Assembly (NCBI GenBank): GCA_021772635.1
Contig: JAJFLP010000014.1
Span: 1-44,190, forward strand
Length of the DNA: 44,190 nt
Reading direction: 5' to 3'
DNA from: Verrucomicrobiota bacterium
Lineage (GTDB): Bacteria; Verrucomicrobiota; Lentisphaeria; JABSQK01; JAJFLO01
The position numbers and the translations under genes were made by a program. Below are positions 14,858 through 23,172 of the stretch, piece after piece. Every line of letters begins with the position of its first letter. Within the stretch, counting starts at the first letter, position 1. The notes under the pieces are model-generated. The model ran no database searches, had not been told where the DNA came from, and saw only the letters and a list, made by a program, of their open reading frames with translations.

Positions 14858-16234
14858 TCAGCCGCGCCAGTCATCGGCGTCCATGCCCCCGCCAAATTTC
14901 CAACTCTTCGTATTTGGTTGATCTTTTTTATCTTTAACTGGTTTGTCAGACATTCCCCGTAGCGAGAGTTTACCCTTAAGCGCTCCCGGAGTGTGGATGA
15001 TTGTCGCGTGACCATCTAATTCGTCCATTGCCGGCAGTGTTCCCGGCATTATTCCGGATGGTGAAGCCTCTGAATCATTGTCTTCGTCTAGCAGGTACGT
15101 CGGCGCATCGGGGACCGGGATGACTAATCGTTCCGATAACAGGGGCGCATTGGCGACGGATTCATTTCGTTCAGCCGCTGCATCTGCGACAACCGGAAGT
15201 ATATCCGACTGCCGAATTTGCGGCGGTTCCGCGGCTGCAGGCTCCGCTACTATCGGTTCTGTTACTGGTAGCGGCTCGGGCGGTAGCACTGCTGGTTGTA
15301 GCGGCGGCACCGGTTCCGGGCTTGAAGATTGTATTGGTGCGCCCGGTTGCGGTGCTTGCGTTGCCGCACCATCCCGGTAATTCTTCTTGTAGTCCGTTAG
15401 CATTTCGCCTGGAAGGTACATAACGCGAAACCCCGCATAATTTACTCGCCGACCCGGGGGAGAACTTGTAGCTCGTGACGTGCAGTGAACAAATTCGACG
15501 GAGTTACACCAGGCACCGCCTCGCATTATATGCGGGTCTTCCGGGGCGTCTATCGAATCCAGGCACCACTCCCAAACGTTCCCTACCATACCAACGCAAC
15601 CGTATGGACTTATATTCGCGGTTAGAGTGTCAACTGGTACCGTCGCTGGTGGCGTGTCACCGGTATCGTAACACGCAACCTGGCTGTTCGGCTCTTCTAA
15701 TCCCCACGGATTAGGCCGACCATCTATACCGCGCGCCGCCTGCTCCCACTCCGCTTCCATTGGCAGGCTATAGTACTCATTCGTCTTTTTTCGTAACCAT
15801 CGGCAGTAAGCCTTTGCATCCTCCCAACTCACATTGACTGCCGGGCAGTTGTCGTCCGGCGAGATCGTTCGCGTTTCGGCTATCTTATCGGCTGGATATT
15901 CATGGCCCGACTCTGAAACGAAAGTTTCGAATTCTTTGACTGTCACCGGATATTTTGCTATGTAGTACGGCGCGCGGGTTTCGCTACTGCTTTCGGTGTC
16001 TCCGGTTCCAAATATAAAGACGTCGGACGGGACAAGACAGAACACATTCCCCAGCATATCTTTATGCTCAGGGTGTTTGTAGCGTTTGCTCCATCGCGGA
16101 AGAACCAGGTCGAGGTCCCCCAGTGTCTGGAGAATTCGGAACTGTAAGAATCGGTAGTCGTCCTTACCGATCTCTCCCTTACTAAGCGAAGCCGCCAATT
16201 GGTCAAGTAATTTCTCAACGTAGATTACGATCAT
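14858..16234 (-). CDS. FGE-sulfatase-fold protein with SHOCT-like N-terminus and Pro-rich tail
   Basis: The 458-residue protein has three parts. Residues 8-37 (LDQLAASLSKGEIGKDDYRF) resemble a SHOCT-type short helical motif. Residues 62-275 form a formylglycine-generating-enzyme-like domain: FGTGD, YIAKYPVTVKEFETFV, PAVNVSWEDAKAYCRWL, LPMEAEWEQAARG, MVGNVWEWCLD, RGGAWCN and YAGFRVMYLP. Residues 290-345 are rich in Pro, Glu and Ala. The paired active-site cysteines of true FGE (CxxxxC after the RGGS-like motif) are not in place; only C243 and C251 occur. It is therefore probably not a sulfatase activator but one of the many related proteins of unknown or binding function. There is no signal peptide. 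The ATG at 16232-16234 has a weak AGG nine bases upstream. Confidence 0.8.
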   Translation of the reverse strand: MIVIYVEKLLDQLAASLSKGEIGKDDYRFLQFRILQTLGDLDLVLPRWSKRYKHPEHKDMLGNVFCLVPSDVFIFGTGDTESSSETRAPYYIAKYPVTVKEFETFVSESGHEYPADKIAETRTISPDDNCPAVNVSWEDAKAYCRWLRKKTNEYYSLPMEAEWEQAARGIDGRPNPWGLEEPNSQVACYDTGDTPPATVPVDTLTANISPYGCVGMVGNVWEWCLDSIDAPEDPHIMRGGAWCNSVEFVHCTSRATSSPPGRRVNYAGFRVMYLPGEMLTDYKKNYRDGAATQAPQPGAPIQSSSPEPVPPLQPAVLPPEPLPVTEPIVAEPAAAEPPQIRQSDILPVVADAAAERNESVANAPLLSERLVIPVPDAPTYLLDEDNDSEASPSGIMPGTLPAMDELDGHATIIHTPGALKGKLSLRGMSDKPVKDKKDQPNTKSWKFGGGMDADDWRG

Positions 16235-16787
16235 ACGGATAACCTATATTTTAACAGTAGGGCTACACCCTTTCTTTTCCCAACGTCCCTTCCGCTCCGT
16301 CTGGAACCAGAACATACTACATTAGCTAATTCGTTTCAAAGTGCTTTTAGCGAGTCGGTAACATATGGAAGCCGTTCTTAATTTGTCCCGGAAGGATCAT
16401 CAAGTGATCGGGTAAGAATGGTATGTTTCGAAAAAGACCCGCGTTTCGGCGAAGGCTTCAGTGTGTTGGAATATATACCGCAAGCGGTACAATTTTCGGT
16501 CCGGATTATCCGAGACTTTTCCCGCACGAGCGGACTCCGAGAATACGGAGAGATGACTCCGAACTATTTTTCGAAAACCTGAAGACGTTCGGTATAGTAC
16601 AATGGAGCCCGTCCAACACTGTGCAATCGCGTTCGCCGATTATGCGGCAATATCAACGGAATTCGTAGGGCCCTCGTAACTGCCGCGGTGTGTGTTGGAA
16701 AGGAGAAATGGCGGGCCGTTGGTAGGTCTGAACCAGTTGCGTTATGGCAATGAAAGGTCGGATCCGCTAAAAATTTCCACACTATTT
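16235..16787. other. Intergenic stretch, one R1 copy
   Basis: I see no gene. The only organised sequence is the R1 copy at 16474-16596. The frames at 16423-16668 and 16564-16782 cross the repeat and have no recognisable content. Confidence 0.6.
16474..16596 (-). repeat. R1 repeat with inserted module A (123 bp)
   Basis: The palindrome is TACCGC-AA-GCGGTA (16476-16489), a G-C version of the usual end. The interior holds GTCCGGATTATCCGAGAC and GAGCGGACTCCGAGAATACG. The left end TCGAAAACCTGAAGACG then GGTATA is intact. Confidence 0.8.
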
Positions 16788-17483
16788 TTAATGATTATTT
16801 TTGCTTTTTGGTATTTCACCTGTCCTCAAGACTGTCGTAATAAACTCCACTTCGCTCAGTGCGGCCGCCAAGTTGGTGTGACCGGCTGCAAGCGTCACAG
16901 CAAAAAGATGGGCGTCCGTACTCCCGGGTAATCGGCGGTCGTATTTTTGTTTCGATATTTCGCTGTCTCTGACAAGCTTGTTCATTCGTTGTAGTGATGC
17001 ATCTGCTCTGGCTAATGCTAAATCAATCCGCGATGAAAGATTCTGAACCCTACTGGATTTCTTAGCTAGTTGCCGAGTCGTCTCGTCTATTACTGGACGC
17101 AGTGATGAGACCGTTTCGGAAAGGGTGGTTATTTCCCCCTGTGCCTCGCTTAATTCGGATCTACAGAGTAACTCGGAGATGTTTTTTTCATGCAACTGCT
17201 TACTAAGACTGACTGTGGCGGCTTCTAATTTTTGAGTCTTAGTCATGAGACCGAGGTTTTCGATTTTAAGATCCGCTATAGAACTTTTAAAACCTCCTAC
17301 GTTTATCGATGGTTGTTGTTTGAAATGGTGTCCGAGAATTACTAACCCCGTCACTGCTGTAGCCAAGATACATAAGGATTTCTTCTTTGCACGGCTCCCG
17401 ACGAAAGCGACGATTAGCATTAGTGCAGCACCGAAGCCGCAAAGGGCATAGGCCAGGTAAGGGAAAAGGATTGCAGTATCCAT
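16788..17483 (-). CDS. Membrane-anchored coiled-coil protein, hypothetical
   Basis: I do not recognise this family. The 231-residue protein has two N-terminal membrane helices (about 6-26 and 36-52) separated by SRAKKK. A long helical part rich in heptad-like Leu, Ser and Glu (about 75-190, e.g. LKIENLGLMTKTQKLEAATV) is probably coiled coil. The open frame extends to 17564, but the ATG at 17481-17483 has a strong Shine-Dalgarno site (AGGAAG, seven bases away) and starts right before the first helix. The helices predict a short loop and a large C-terminal part on one side of the membrane. Confidence 0.65.
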   Translation of the reverse strand: MDTAILFPYLAYALCGFGAALMLIVAFVGSRAKKKSLCILATAVTGLVILGHHFKQQPSINVGGFKSSIADLKIENLGLMTKTQKLEAATVSLSKQLHEKNISELLCRSELSEAQGEITTLSETVSSLRPVIDETTRQLAKKSSRVQNLSSRIDLALARADASLQRMNKLVRDSEISKQKYDRRLPGSTDAHLFAVTLAAGHTNLAAALSEVEFITTVLRTGEIPKSKNNH

Positions 17484-17853
17484 GGCTGAACTTCCTGAAT
17501 TGAGTGAAAGATTAAGGCGAGCTGTGTTTGATCGGTTGGCTACAGTTCCCTTAATACTATTCAATGAGGGTTTCTACGAGGTTCGAGGTAAGTTGCTTGC
17601 GGTTCTCGAACGGCGTCAACCGAGCATACTCAGTGGTAAAGTATACTGAATTAAGAGAACAGTCAATGAGAAGAAAACGTAACCAACCGATTGAACGAAG
17701 TACAGACAGATTCAGTTTCGGGCTCAATCACCGATGGCGTGTGCGAAAAAATGGCCTGCCAAGCCGAAGCCCGGATTATAAGCCAGGCTTCGTTAAGCCC
17801 GCTAGGTTATGCGATGACAGACTCCGCTTTCACTCTTGTTACAGGCGAAAAGA

Positions 17854-17930
17854 TGGTGGGCGGTACTGGGCTCGAACCAGTGACCTTCTGGGTGTAAACC
17901 AGACGCTCTAACCAACTGAGCTAACCGCCC
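17854..17930 (-). tRNA. tRNA-Val (TAC)
   Basis: The cloverleaf is complete: acceptor GGGCGGT/ACCGCCC with discriminator A, and anticodon stem TCTGG/CCAGA with loop TTTACAC (anticodon TAC). The T arm is ACTGG-TTCGAGC-CCAGT, and CCA is encoded. Confidence 0.96.
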
Positions 17931-18503
17931 GGGACAACAGCGTGTCGTCGTTCGATGAAATCGGTTGCAAACGGCTCCGGATTCGATCGATATGCGTGGA
18001 ATCTTAACAAGCGGCGCCTTAGCGACGAACTACGTAAAGAGGAAAGTATTCATTGGACAACTGTACGCTTACATCAGGCGTACAACTAATAACGAAGTAA
18101 AAAGTAGCCCCGATACTCTGGTGGTCAAACGCTATCATTGAATTTTACGGCTACACTACTTATATTCCCGAGGTTCAAGGATCTATACCGCAAGTTTACC
18201 CGCCTCCGGCGGCGCCACAGGCGACCAGGGCGGTACAATTTTTGGCCCACTTTGAATTCGTTACCTAAGATCTATGTTGAGCCCAGCGAAATCCGCCGCG
18301 GTGGAAACGATCTTTCGAACAGCCGTCGCTCCGCATAAGCGCGAGTCCGCTCGTGCGGACCCAGGTGGCTTCCGCCTTCACCTTGCGGCTAGTGCCTCCG
18401 CTGAAGCTACGGCGCTCTCGCGAAAGCGGATGGCGAGACATGATGGCCGGTTAAAAAACTAGATGACGATGGGTATAGAATCATAAAGGACTGAACAGAA
18501 ATC
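17931..18503. other. Gene-free stretch, complex R1 derivative
   Basis: The first 250 bases show nothing. A rearranged R1 copy starts at 18186 and continues with GC-rich palindromic modules (GCGAGTCCGCTCGTGCGG, CTCTCGCGAAAGCGG) to about 18455. The frames at 18138-18338 and 18274-18462 are repeat translations. Confidence 0.6.
18186..18315 (-). repeat. R1 repeat with split terminal palindrome
   Basis: The terminal palindrome reads TACCGCAAG, then about 36 bp of GC-rich insert, then GGCGGTACAATTTTTGG. The interior has AGATCTATGTTGAGCCCAGC and CCGCCGCGGTGG, the same extra module as the copy ending at 39868. It then reads GATCTTTCGAA. Confidence 0.65.
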
Positions 18504-18974
18504 ATGCTGTTATTAAGCATATCAATTTGGGTCATTGTCGTGTACTCACTAAAAGTCGCGGCGACCGGTAATCCGGCATACGGGTTGGTTAAGGCGGCAC
18601 CCGCCGGGATGCTTGAGGAGGCGGCCGATTGTATCAGCGGGGAAAGCTTTCCGGAGGATGATACTATCTATCTATTCGTCCGCCGTTTTTTCCGGTTAAC
18701 GGCAATCGGCTGCCTGCTGTTTCTTGTCGAAATAGGGGTTACGCTATATTTCATCTACACAGATCCAAAACTACTCATATCGTGGTTTATTATGTTCAAG
18801 AATCTGTCGATGCTGGCGCTAGGATACTCGGTTCACAAGAATTCAGACGGTAATATCTTTGAATCGGTTCAAGAGATCCCTGAATGGGCGATGAAATTGG
18901 AGCGGGTTTCATACCTCGTGACCGCAGCAGGTTTTCTATTCTTATTTATGCTGGTGAATAAGCTTATCGTTTAG
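18504..18974 (+). CDS. Integral membrane protein, hypothetical
   Basis: I do not recognise this family. The 156-residue protein has four hydrophobic segments: about 1-17, 64-86, 90-108 and 134-155. Between the first two lies a soluble loop with GMLEEAADCISGESFPEDD. AAAGGA lies 13 bases before the ATG, a rather long spacing for a Shine-Dalgarno site. Repeats surround the gene on both sides, so it has no operon partners. Confidence 0.6.
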   Translation: MLLLSISIWVIVVYSLKVAATGNPAYGLVKAAPAGMLEEAADCISGESFPEDDTIYLFVRRFFRLTAIGCLLFLVEIGVTLYFIYTDPKLLISWFIMFKNLSMLALGYSVHKNSDGNIFESVQEIPEWAMKLERVSYLVTAAGFLFLFMLVNKLIV

Positions 18975-19046
18975 GCAATGGCTCGCAGGGTTCGAAGTTC
19001 ACGGTTTCCGCCGTCGCTTCCAGCTATCAGTCTTCGCTCAATTAGC

Positions 19047-19139
19047 TATACCGCAAGCGGTACATTTTTCGGATATCCTCCACCTAACTTCCTATAGGAT
19101 TCCGAACGACAAATCGAAAACTCGAAGGCGTTTGGTATA
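19047..19139 (-). repeat. R1 repeat, full length (93 bp)
   Basis: A complete reversed copy. The palindrome is TACCGC-AA-GCGGTA (19049-19062), and the left end TCGAAAACTCGAAGGCG then TTTGGTATA is intact. Confidence 0.85.
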
Positions 19140-19442
19140 CAACCGGACACGTGGCGTGACAAGCAGGCTTTAGGGTTCACGGTTAATTACTAAGAAAGTC
19201 AAACCGTGCTTTGGGGTTACTTTTCGGTCAAGTCCTGGCAAAAGTTGACATCCTTGGTCACTGACCTCTTACTCTTCTGCCGCTCGCTTTTACGGAGCCC
19301 GACCCCTTTCGGAAAAGGGGTACCGGCACCGAACGCGTCCACTGAACTCCTGAACCGTGAACTTTGAACCCCATGGACGGTTCAACAGACACACTAAAGT
19401 GTGAACTCCAACGGGGTGTCCCGGCTGTCAAAGTCGCTAAGC

Positions 19443-19632
19443 TATACCGCAAGCGGTACAATTTTTTGGAAGACTTTTAACCTGTCACGTAAGGAATCCC
19501 GAACGATATTTCTCTCCCTATTCTCGGAGTCCGCTTGTGCGGGCCGCATAAGCGTCCTGCACTATCGAGATCCTCGCTCATGCGGGACGAGTCTCGGGTA
19601 ATCCGGACGAAAACTAGAAGGCGTTTGGTATA
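19443..19632 (-). repeat. R1 repeat with extended module A (190 bp)
   Basis: The palindrome TACCGC-AA-GCGGTA is at 19445-19458. Read on the minus strand, the insert starts after GTTTTCG with TCCGGATTACCCGAGACTC and ends GGGAGA before GAAATATCGTTCGGG. This is the same junction as in the copy at 2134-2280. Confidence 0.8.
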
Positions 19633-19654
19633 ATACCGGTCGACATGGAGTCGG

Positions 19655-20284
19655 CTACAGGATTGTTTCGAACATTCCGACGACATAGAGCCTGAGGAGA
19701 TTCCCGGCGGCGAAGAACCAACCGAATAGCGGCGTCATGAAGAACAGTATAAAAATCAGGAATGTGACGGCGTTCTTGACTTCGTCGTTTACTTTGCGTA
19801 AAATCGGGATGAAGTAGTTGAAGACGATCCATCCGTCAAGGATCGGGATCGGCAGCATATTGAACAGGAACAATACTGCATTTAGCACCGCCCCGACGAG
19901 GAACATCTGATTGTAGGTCGGAATCCCGCTGTTCTGGAAAAGGACGTCGAGAAAGCAGAAGACGAAAAAAAGAAGAATATTCGCTGCCGGACCTGCAAAC
20001 GATACCAGCGCATGGCTGTATCTCCGTCGCATCCTGGAAGGATTGACCGGTACGGCTCCCCATGAGATGCCGATGATCAACAACATGATGATCGACATCG
20101 CTCCCATCTGAACCATAGGATTCAATGACAGATGTCCTCTCTCCGCTGCCGTTGAATCGCCTTGTTTTAACGCAACGTACGCGTGGGCAAACTCGTGAAA
20201 GCAAATCGAGAACATTATGATAATCACCCACAGAATATAGAAAATAGGATTTTCTGCGAGTAGTGAAATAAAGATCCGGTCCAA
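19655..20284 (-). CDS. Membrane zinc metalloprotease, peptidase M50 (site-2 protease type)
   Basis: The 209-residue protein is a short M50 peptidase. The zinc motif HEFAH (H30, E31, H34) lies in the first helical segment, followed by a helical hairpin, SFAGPAANI (95-103) and the second zinc-ligand motif LPIPILDGW with Asp150. Family members cut substrates inside or near the membrane. The short form without a PDZ domain is common but has few known substrates. It has about five or six membrane segments. There are no operon partners, and R3 copy 2 lies just upstream. Confidence 0.88.
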   Translation of the reverse strand: MDRIFISLLAENPIFYILWVIIIMFSICFHEFAHAYVALKQGDSTAAERGHLSLNPMVQMGAMSIIMLLIIGISWGAVPVNPSRMRRRYSHALVSFAGPAANILLFFVFCFLDVLFQNSGIPTYNQMFLVGAVLNAVLFLFNMLPIPILDGWIVFNYFIPILRKVNDEVKNAVTFLIFILFFMTPLFGWFFAAGNLLRLYVVGMFETIL

Positions 20285-20306
20285 TAGTCAATAACCTTTG
20301 TACTTT

Positions 20307-20486
20307 TAGCCTGATTAATTCACGCGATTCGTCGCGAGAGAACTTAACTCGTTCATAATAAGATTATTGGAGAAGGCGCCACGGTGAAAGTGAATTTTCA
20401 TTCACTAAGATGTGAAGCCAAGCCAATCGGTTTATTTGAGCAGAGATTAGGGCTCGTAGCAGAATACTGGTGAATTATTCAGGTTA
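20307..20486 (+). mobile_element. R3 MITE-like element, copy 2 (180 bp)
   Basis: The ends are TAGCCTGATTAATTCA and TGAATTATTCAGGTTA. It shares long blocks with copy 1, such as TTATTTGAGCAGAGATTAGG and GCGATTCGTCGCGAGAG-like sequence. Its length is exactly that of copy 1. Confidence 0.75.
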
Positions 20487-20663
20487 GCATTTTCAGCCCA
20501 TCGCCAACGGTAGTTTTGAGACTCTGAATCGCGGTTTTCTCAACGTCATTAAGTTACGACGAGACATTTAAACTTAGGGAATTTTCGATTTGCGATTTGC
20601 GATTTTGTTCTGTCGGAATTTGACCAAAAAACTATGGATGAACCCGTAGGACGACCAATCGGA

Positions 20664-20763
20664 GTCGAAATCGCTATCGAAATCGTTTTTTTGTTTTTGT
20701 GCGAATCAGTCGCCTATAGCCAAGGAACAAGGAGGAACGATCCCGATTTCGATAGCGATTTCG
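20664..20763. repeat. Inverted repeat of CGAAATCGCTAT words
   Basis: The left arm (about 20668-20686, CGAAATCGCTATCGAAATCG) and the right arm (about 20742-20762, CGATTTCGATAGCGATTTCG) are reverse complements. Each arm is itself a short tandem. The flank CGACCAATCGGAGTC recurs in similar form at 35548-35565. Confidence 0.7.
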
Positions 20764-20865
20764 ATCCCCCAAAAAATAGTACACGAAGCAATTTTTATAG
20801 GGATAGCAGGCAAAAATGCAAACTGCCTCTTCTCGAAAGATTCCGTATTTGAGGCTGTTTTTAAT

Positions 20866-20952
20866 GTGGGAGGCGCTGTCCTCAGCGGCGATTGTTTTTG
20901 ATTGGAATTGTTCCAATATATATATTATCGCCGCTGGGACAGCGCCTCCCAC
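20866..20952. repeat. R6 element, copy 1 (87-bp hairpin)
   Basis: The arms GTGGGAGGCGCTGTCC..CAGCGGCGAT and ATCGCCGCTG.GACAGCGCC pair over about 26 bp. The loop has its own stem, ATTGGAA-TTG-TTCCAAT. The same length and arms occur at 38922-39008. Confidence 0.85.
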
Positions 20953-21023
20953 ACTTGCTCTCCGCACAAGCGGAGTCCGCTCATGCGGACTGCCGAACCC
21001 AAGTTTCTTATTATAGTAACAGC

Positions 21024-21176
21024 AACGTCATTAAGTTAAGGAGACGATACACGTTCAGAGCGCTTGTTGGAGTTCACGCTTCAGCGTGGTTTTTAGGTTT
21101 CCGGTAAGAAATACCACGCTCAAGCGTGAACTCCAACGGGGGCTACTCGCGTACAAATCCTTAACTTAATGACATT
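21024..21176. mobile_element. R2 MITE-like element, complete
   Basis: The perfect 16-bp terminal inverted repeats GTCATTAAGTTAAGGA (21027-21042) and TCCTTAACTTAATGAC (21158-21173) enclose a 72-bp hairpin (21066-21137). The arms of that hairpin (GTTGGAGTTCACGCTTCAGC and complement) are themselves palindromic. It encodes no protein. Confidence 0.8.
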
Positions 21177-21177
21177 A

Positions 21178-21222
21178 CCCCTGATCTATGCATAAAGTTT
21201 CCACTGCGTGCATAGTTCAGGC
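21178..21222. repeat. 44-bp hairpin element
   Basis: CCTGATCTATGCATAAAG at the left and GTGCATAGTTCAGG at the right are near reverse complements. Another copy is at 34440-34483, also directly beside an R2/R7 block and before an R5 element. Confidence 0.65.
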
Positions 21223-21228
21223 TGGCCT

Positions 21229-21331
21229 GAAAATGAGCGAATATTCCGATTCCTAATCTTACTCGTCCTCATTTCTGGTTTTTCGAGGTGAGATTTAGGA
21301 AGGGATTACGATTCCGGAGAAAATCCAATGT
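21229..21331 (+). repeat. R5 element, copy 1
   Basis: GCGAATATTCCGATTC is followed by a short hexamer run (CTAATCTTACTCG), the core TTTTTCGAGGTGAGATTTAGG, then GGGATTACGATTCCGG and GAAAATCC. Other copies are at 26284, 30377 and 34484. Confidence 0.7.
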
Positions 21332-21363
21332 ACAAAGACGGATGCGATCTGGGACTGGTAATC

Positions 21364-22833
21364 CTACTGACGATCAATCTTTATTCGCTTACAAATCTGC
21401 TCGGCCGTCTTTACGCCGTTTCGAATACAATCCGGTATTCCAACCCCGGAGATCGCGCAACCAGTGACATGGATACCGGGAAACTCCTTTAATATCTCTG
21501 ATATCGCTGAAATCCTCCCGAGATGTCCGACATCATATTGCGGATTTCCCTGCGGCCAACGAAAGATCCTGGTTATCACGGGCGCTGCGTCAATTCCCGT
21601 TAAATCGCCTAAATCCCGTAAGACCTGGTCTAATAAATCCGCGTCGTCAACCTCATATTGGTTCTGCCGCCCATCTCCTCCAACAAAAGCTCGCATCAGG
21701 AATTTACTTTTGGGCGCACGATTTCCAAACTTGTTTGAGACGAATGTACAGCCGGAGATTAGCCGGGGCTCGCGAGGGGGTACAATGAAACCAGTGCCCG
21801 TCAGCCCTGTATCACACTTCAAATCGCTACGCTCGAAGCCGACACATACCGTTCCCGACGAGACGTGCCGAATCGTCCTTAATGCGTCAGCCAAAGGGCG
21901 GCTCAACGATTCGACGATTTCAGCCGTCACAAATGACGGCGTCGCGAGGACAACGGCACCGGCTGTAACCTCTTCGGCGACGCCGTTGGAATCTACGCTC
22001 ACTGTGAAACCAGAATCCGTCGGCACGACACCATTCACGAGCGTATTAGTCCTCAGTTCACCCGCTAGATTATCAGTGAGGAACGTGATCATTTCCGTCA
22101 TCCCCCCCTCTAAGCTCATAAACACGGAGCGATGACGTACAGAATCTTCCGCGCCAGCTCTTCGTCGATGGGCCCGTGCGCCGCGTATCAAGCTACCGTA
22201 TTCCTTTTCCATCTCCGAAAGTCTCAGGTAACACGCGTGGACGCTAAGACGTTCCGGGTTGGCCGCGTAGATACCAGCAAAGAGGGGCGCGTAAAAATTG
22301 TCGAGCGCATCGTTCCCGAACCGGCGACGAATGAGGGCTGCTACGCTTTCGTCATTATCGTTTCGCTTCCGCGGGATGATCAAATCAAGTAAGAATCTCA
22401 CCTTCGCCGGCAAAGTCAGGAGCCGTGATTGTAAAAATGGAATCACCTCGGTCGGGATACCAAGACGTAGTCCAGAGGGGATCTCAACCATTTCATCATG
22501 GTTGACGATATGAAACTTACGATGTTCCTCGTCTACAGAAACGAGCCGGTCTTTAAGGCCGATTTCAGAACACAGATTTAAAGCCCACTGCTTATGCGTT
22601 ACGAACGAGTCCGGCCCGCCTTCGAAGATGAACCCATCGGACGATTCAGTCAGGATTTTACCGCCGAACCGATCGGATGATTCTAACAACGTGTAACTGA
22701 CGTCACAATCGTACCGGCGACTGAATTTGTCCAGATAATACGCCGTTGCGAGCCCCGAAATACCGCCGCCTATTATCGCAACATGCGGATTAGTTTTCCT
22801 CGAACCTGTCATATCGCTTACTGAAAAATACAT
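21364..22833 (-). CDS. hemY: Protoporphyrinogen/coproporphyrinogen oxidase, FAD-dependent HemY type
   Basis: The 489-residue protein begins with the FAD dinucleotide fold VAIIGGGISGLATAYYL (18-34). It continues with LLESSDRFGGKI, FIFEGGPDSFVTHK, ERLSVHACYLRLSEMEKEYG and the C-terminal FAD segment GIHVTGCAISGVGIPDCIRN. This is the oxygen-type oxidase that removes six electrons from protoporphyrinogen IX or coproporphyrinogen III. Which substrate is used here cannot be told from the sequence by eye. The start could be residue 1 or the ATG at 22810-22812 (MTGSRK). hemE lies 2 kb upstream on the same strand with a PAS protein between them. Confidence 0.9.
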   Translation of the reverse strand: MYFSVSDMTGSRKTNPHVAIIGGGISGLATAYYLDKFSRRYDCDVSYTLLESSDRFGGKILTESSDGFIFEGGPDSFVTHKQWALNLCSEIGLKDRLVSVDEEHRKFHIVNHDEMVEIPSGLRLGIPTEVIPFLQSRLLTLPAKVRFLLDLIIPRKRNDNDESVAALIRRRFGNDALDNFYAPLFAGIYAANPERLSVHACYLRLSEMEKEYGSLIRGARAHRRRAGAEDSVRHRSVFMSLEGGMTEMITFLTDNLAGELRTNTLVNGVVPTDSGFTVSVDSNGVAEEVTAGAVVLATPSFVTAEIVESLSRPLADALRTIRHVSSGTVCVGFERSDLKCDTGLTGTGFIVPPREPRLISGCTFVSNKFGNRAPKSKFLMRAFVGGDGRQNQYEVDDADLLDQVLRDLGDLTGIDAAPVITRIFRWPQGNPQYDVGHLGRISAISEILKEFPGIHVTGCAISGVGIPDCIRNGVKTAEQICKRIKIDRQ

Positions 22834-23172
22834 AACATATTTATAATAAAATGGATACAGTTATAATTTATCGCCTTTTCTGCAGCGGATTTGTCAGAAT
22901 TCCTCAAAAATCTTTGCGGCAAGCCGATACTCCGTCGTCTCTCTAACGCGATTTTCATCGTCCACGCACGTTACTCAAGCACTCTGGACTGAGTCCAGGG
23001 TTTCTTATTTCGGACTGAAAGTCCAAAGGGACGCAATCACAAGGTTTCTGCGCAAGCCGTCTGAGTCCCGTCCCGCTCAGCGGGACGGGACTCAGACGAC
23101 AAATAAAGTCGATAGCGTCGAACACAGCGCGGTACCAAAATATGCACAAGGTGCGCCCATTAAGTTGCAATG
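22834..23172. other. Spacer with a strong hairpin
   Basis: No gene is seen. It holds the 20-bp perfect hairpin at 23058-23098 and a copy of the motif CGGACTGAAAGTCCAAAGGG (about 23012-23031), which recurs at about 29130. Confidence 0.6.
23058..23098. repeat. 20-bp perfect inverted repeat
   Basis: The arms 23058-23077 (CGTCTGAGTCCCGTCCCGCT) and 23079-23098 are exact reverse complements around one C. No T-run follows on either strand. It lies 75 bp past the PAS-protein stop and may block read-through or be another repeat module. Confidence 0.85.

Larger units (their letters stand above)
18975..19654. other. Gene-free stretch with two R1 copies
   Basis: R1 copies lie at 19047-19139 and 19443-19632. 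Between them are a perfect 8-bp hairpin (ACCCCTTT-CGGA-AAAGGGGT, 19302-19321), a CTGAACCGTGAAC word run near 19354, and an R2 arm fragment (CACACTAAAGTGTGAACTCC, about 19389-19408). No gene is evident. Confidence 0.65.
20285..21363. other. Gene-free repeat cluster
   Basis: Between the M50 gene and hemY lie, in order, R3 copy 2, a word array (TTTGCGATTTGCGATT near 20590), a long inverted repeat of CGATTTCGATAGCG type, R6 copy 1, a complete R2 element, a 44-bp hairpin and an R5 copy. No gene is supported. Confidence 0.75.

Noticed and set aside
15078-15380. Gly/Ser-rich frame on the plus strand
   Set aside because: It is the antisense shadow of the Pro/Ala/Glu-rich tail of the FGE-like gene.
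14858-16234. Possible diversity-generating retroelement target (FGE/C-type-lectin fold)
   Set aside because: No reverse transcriptase, template repeat or variable repeat is seen nearby.
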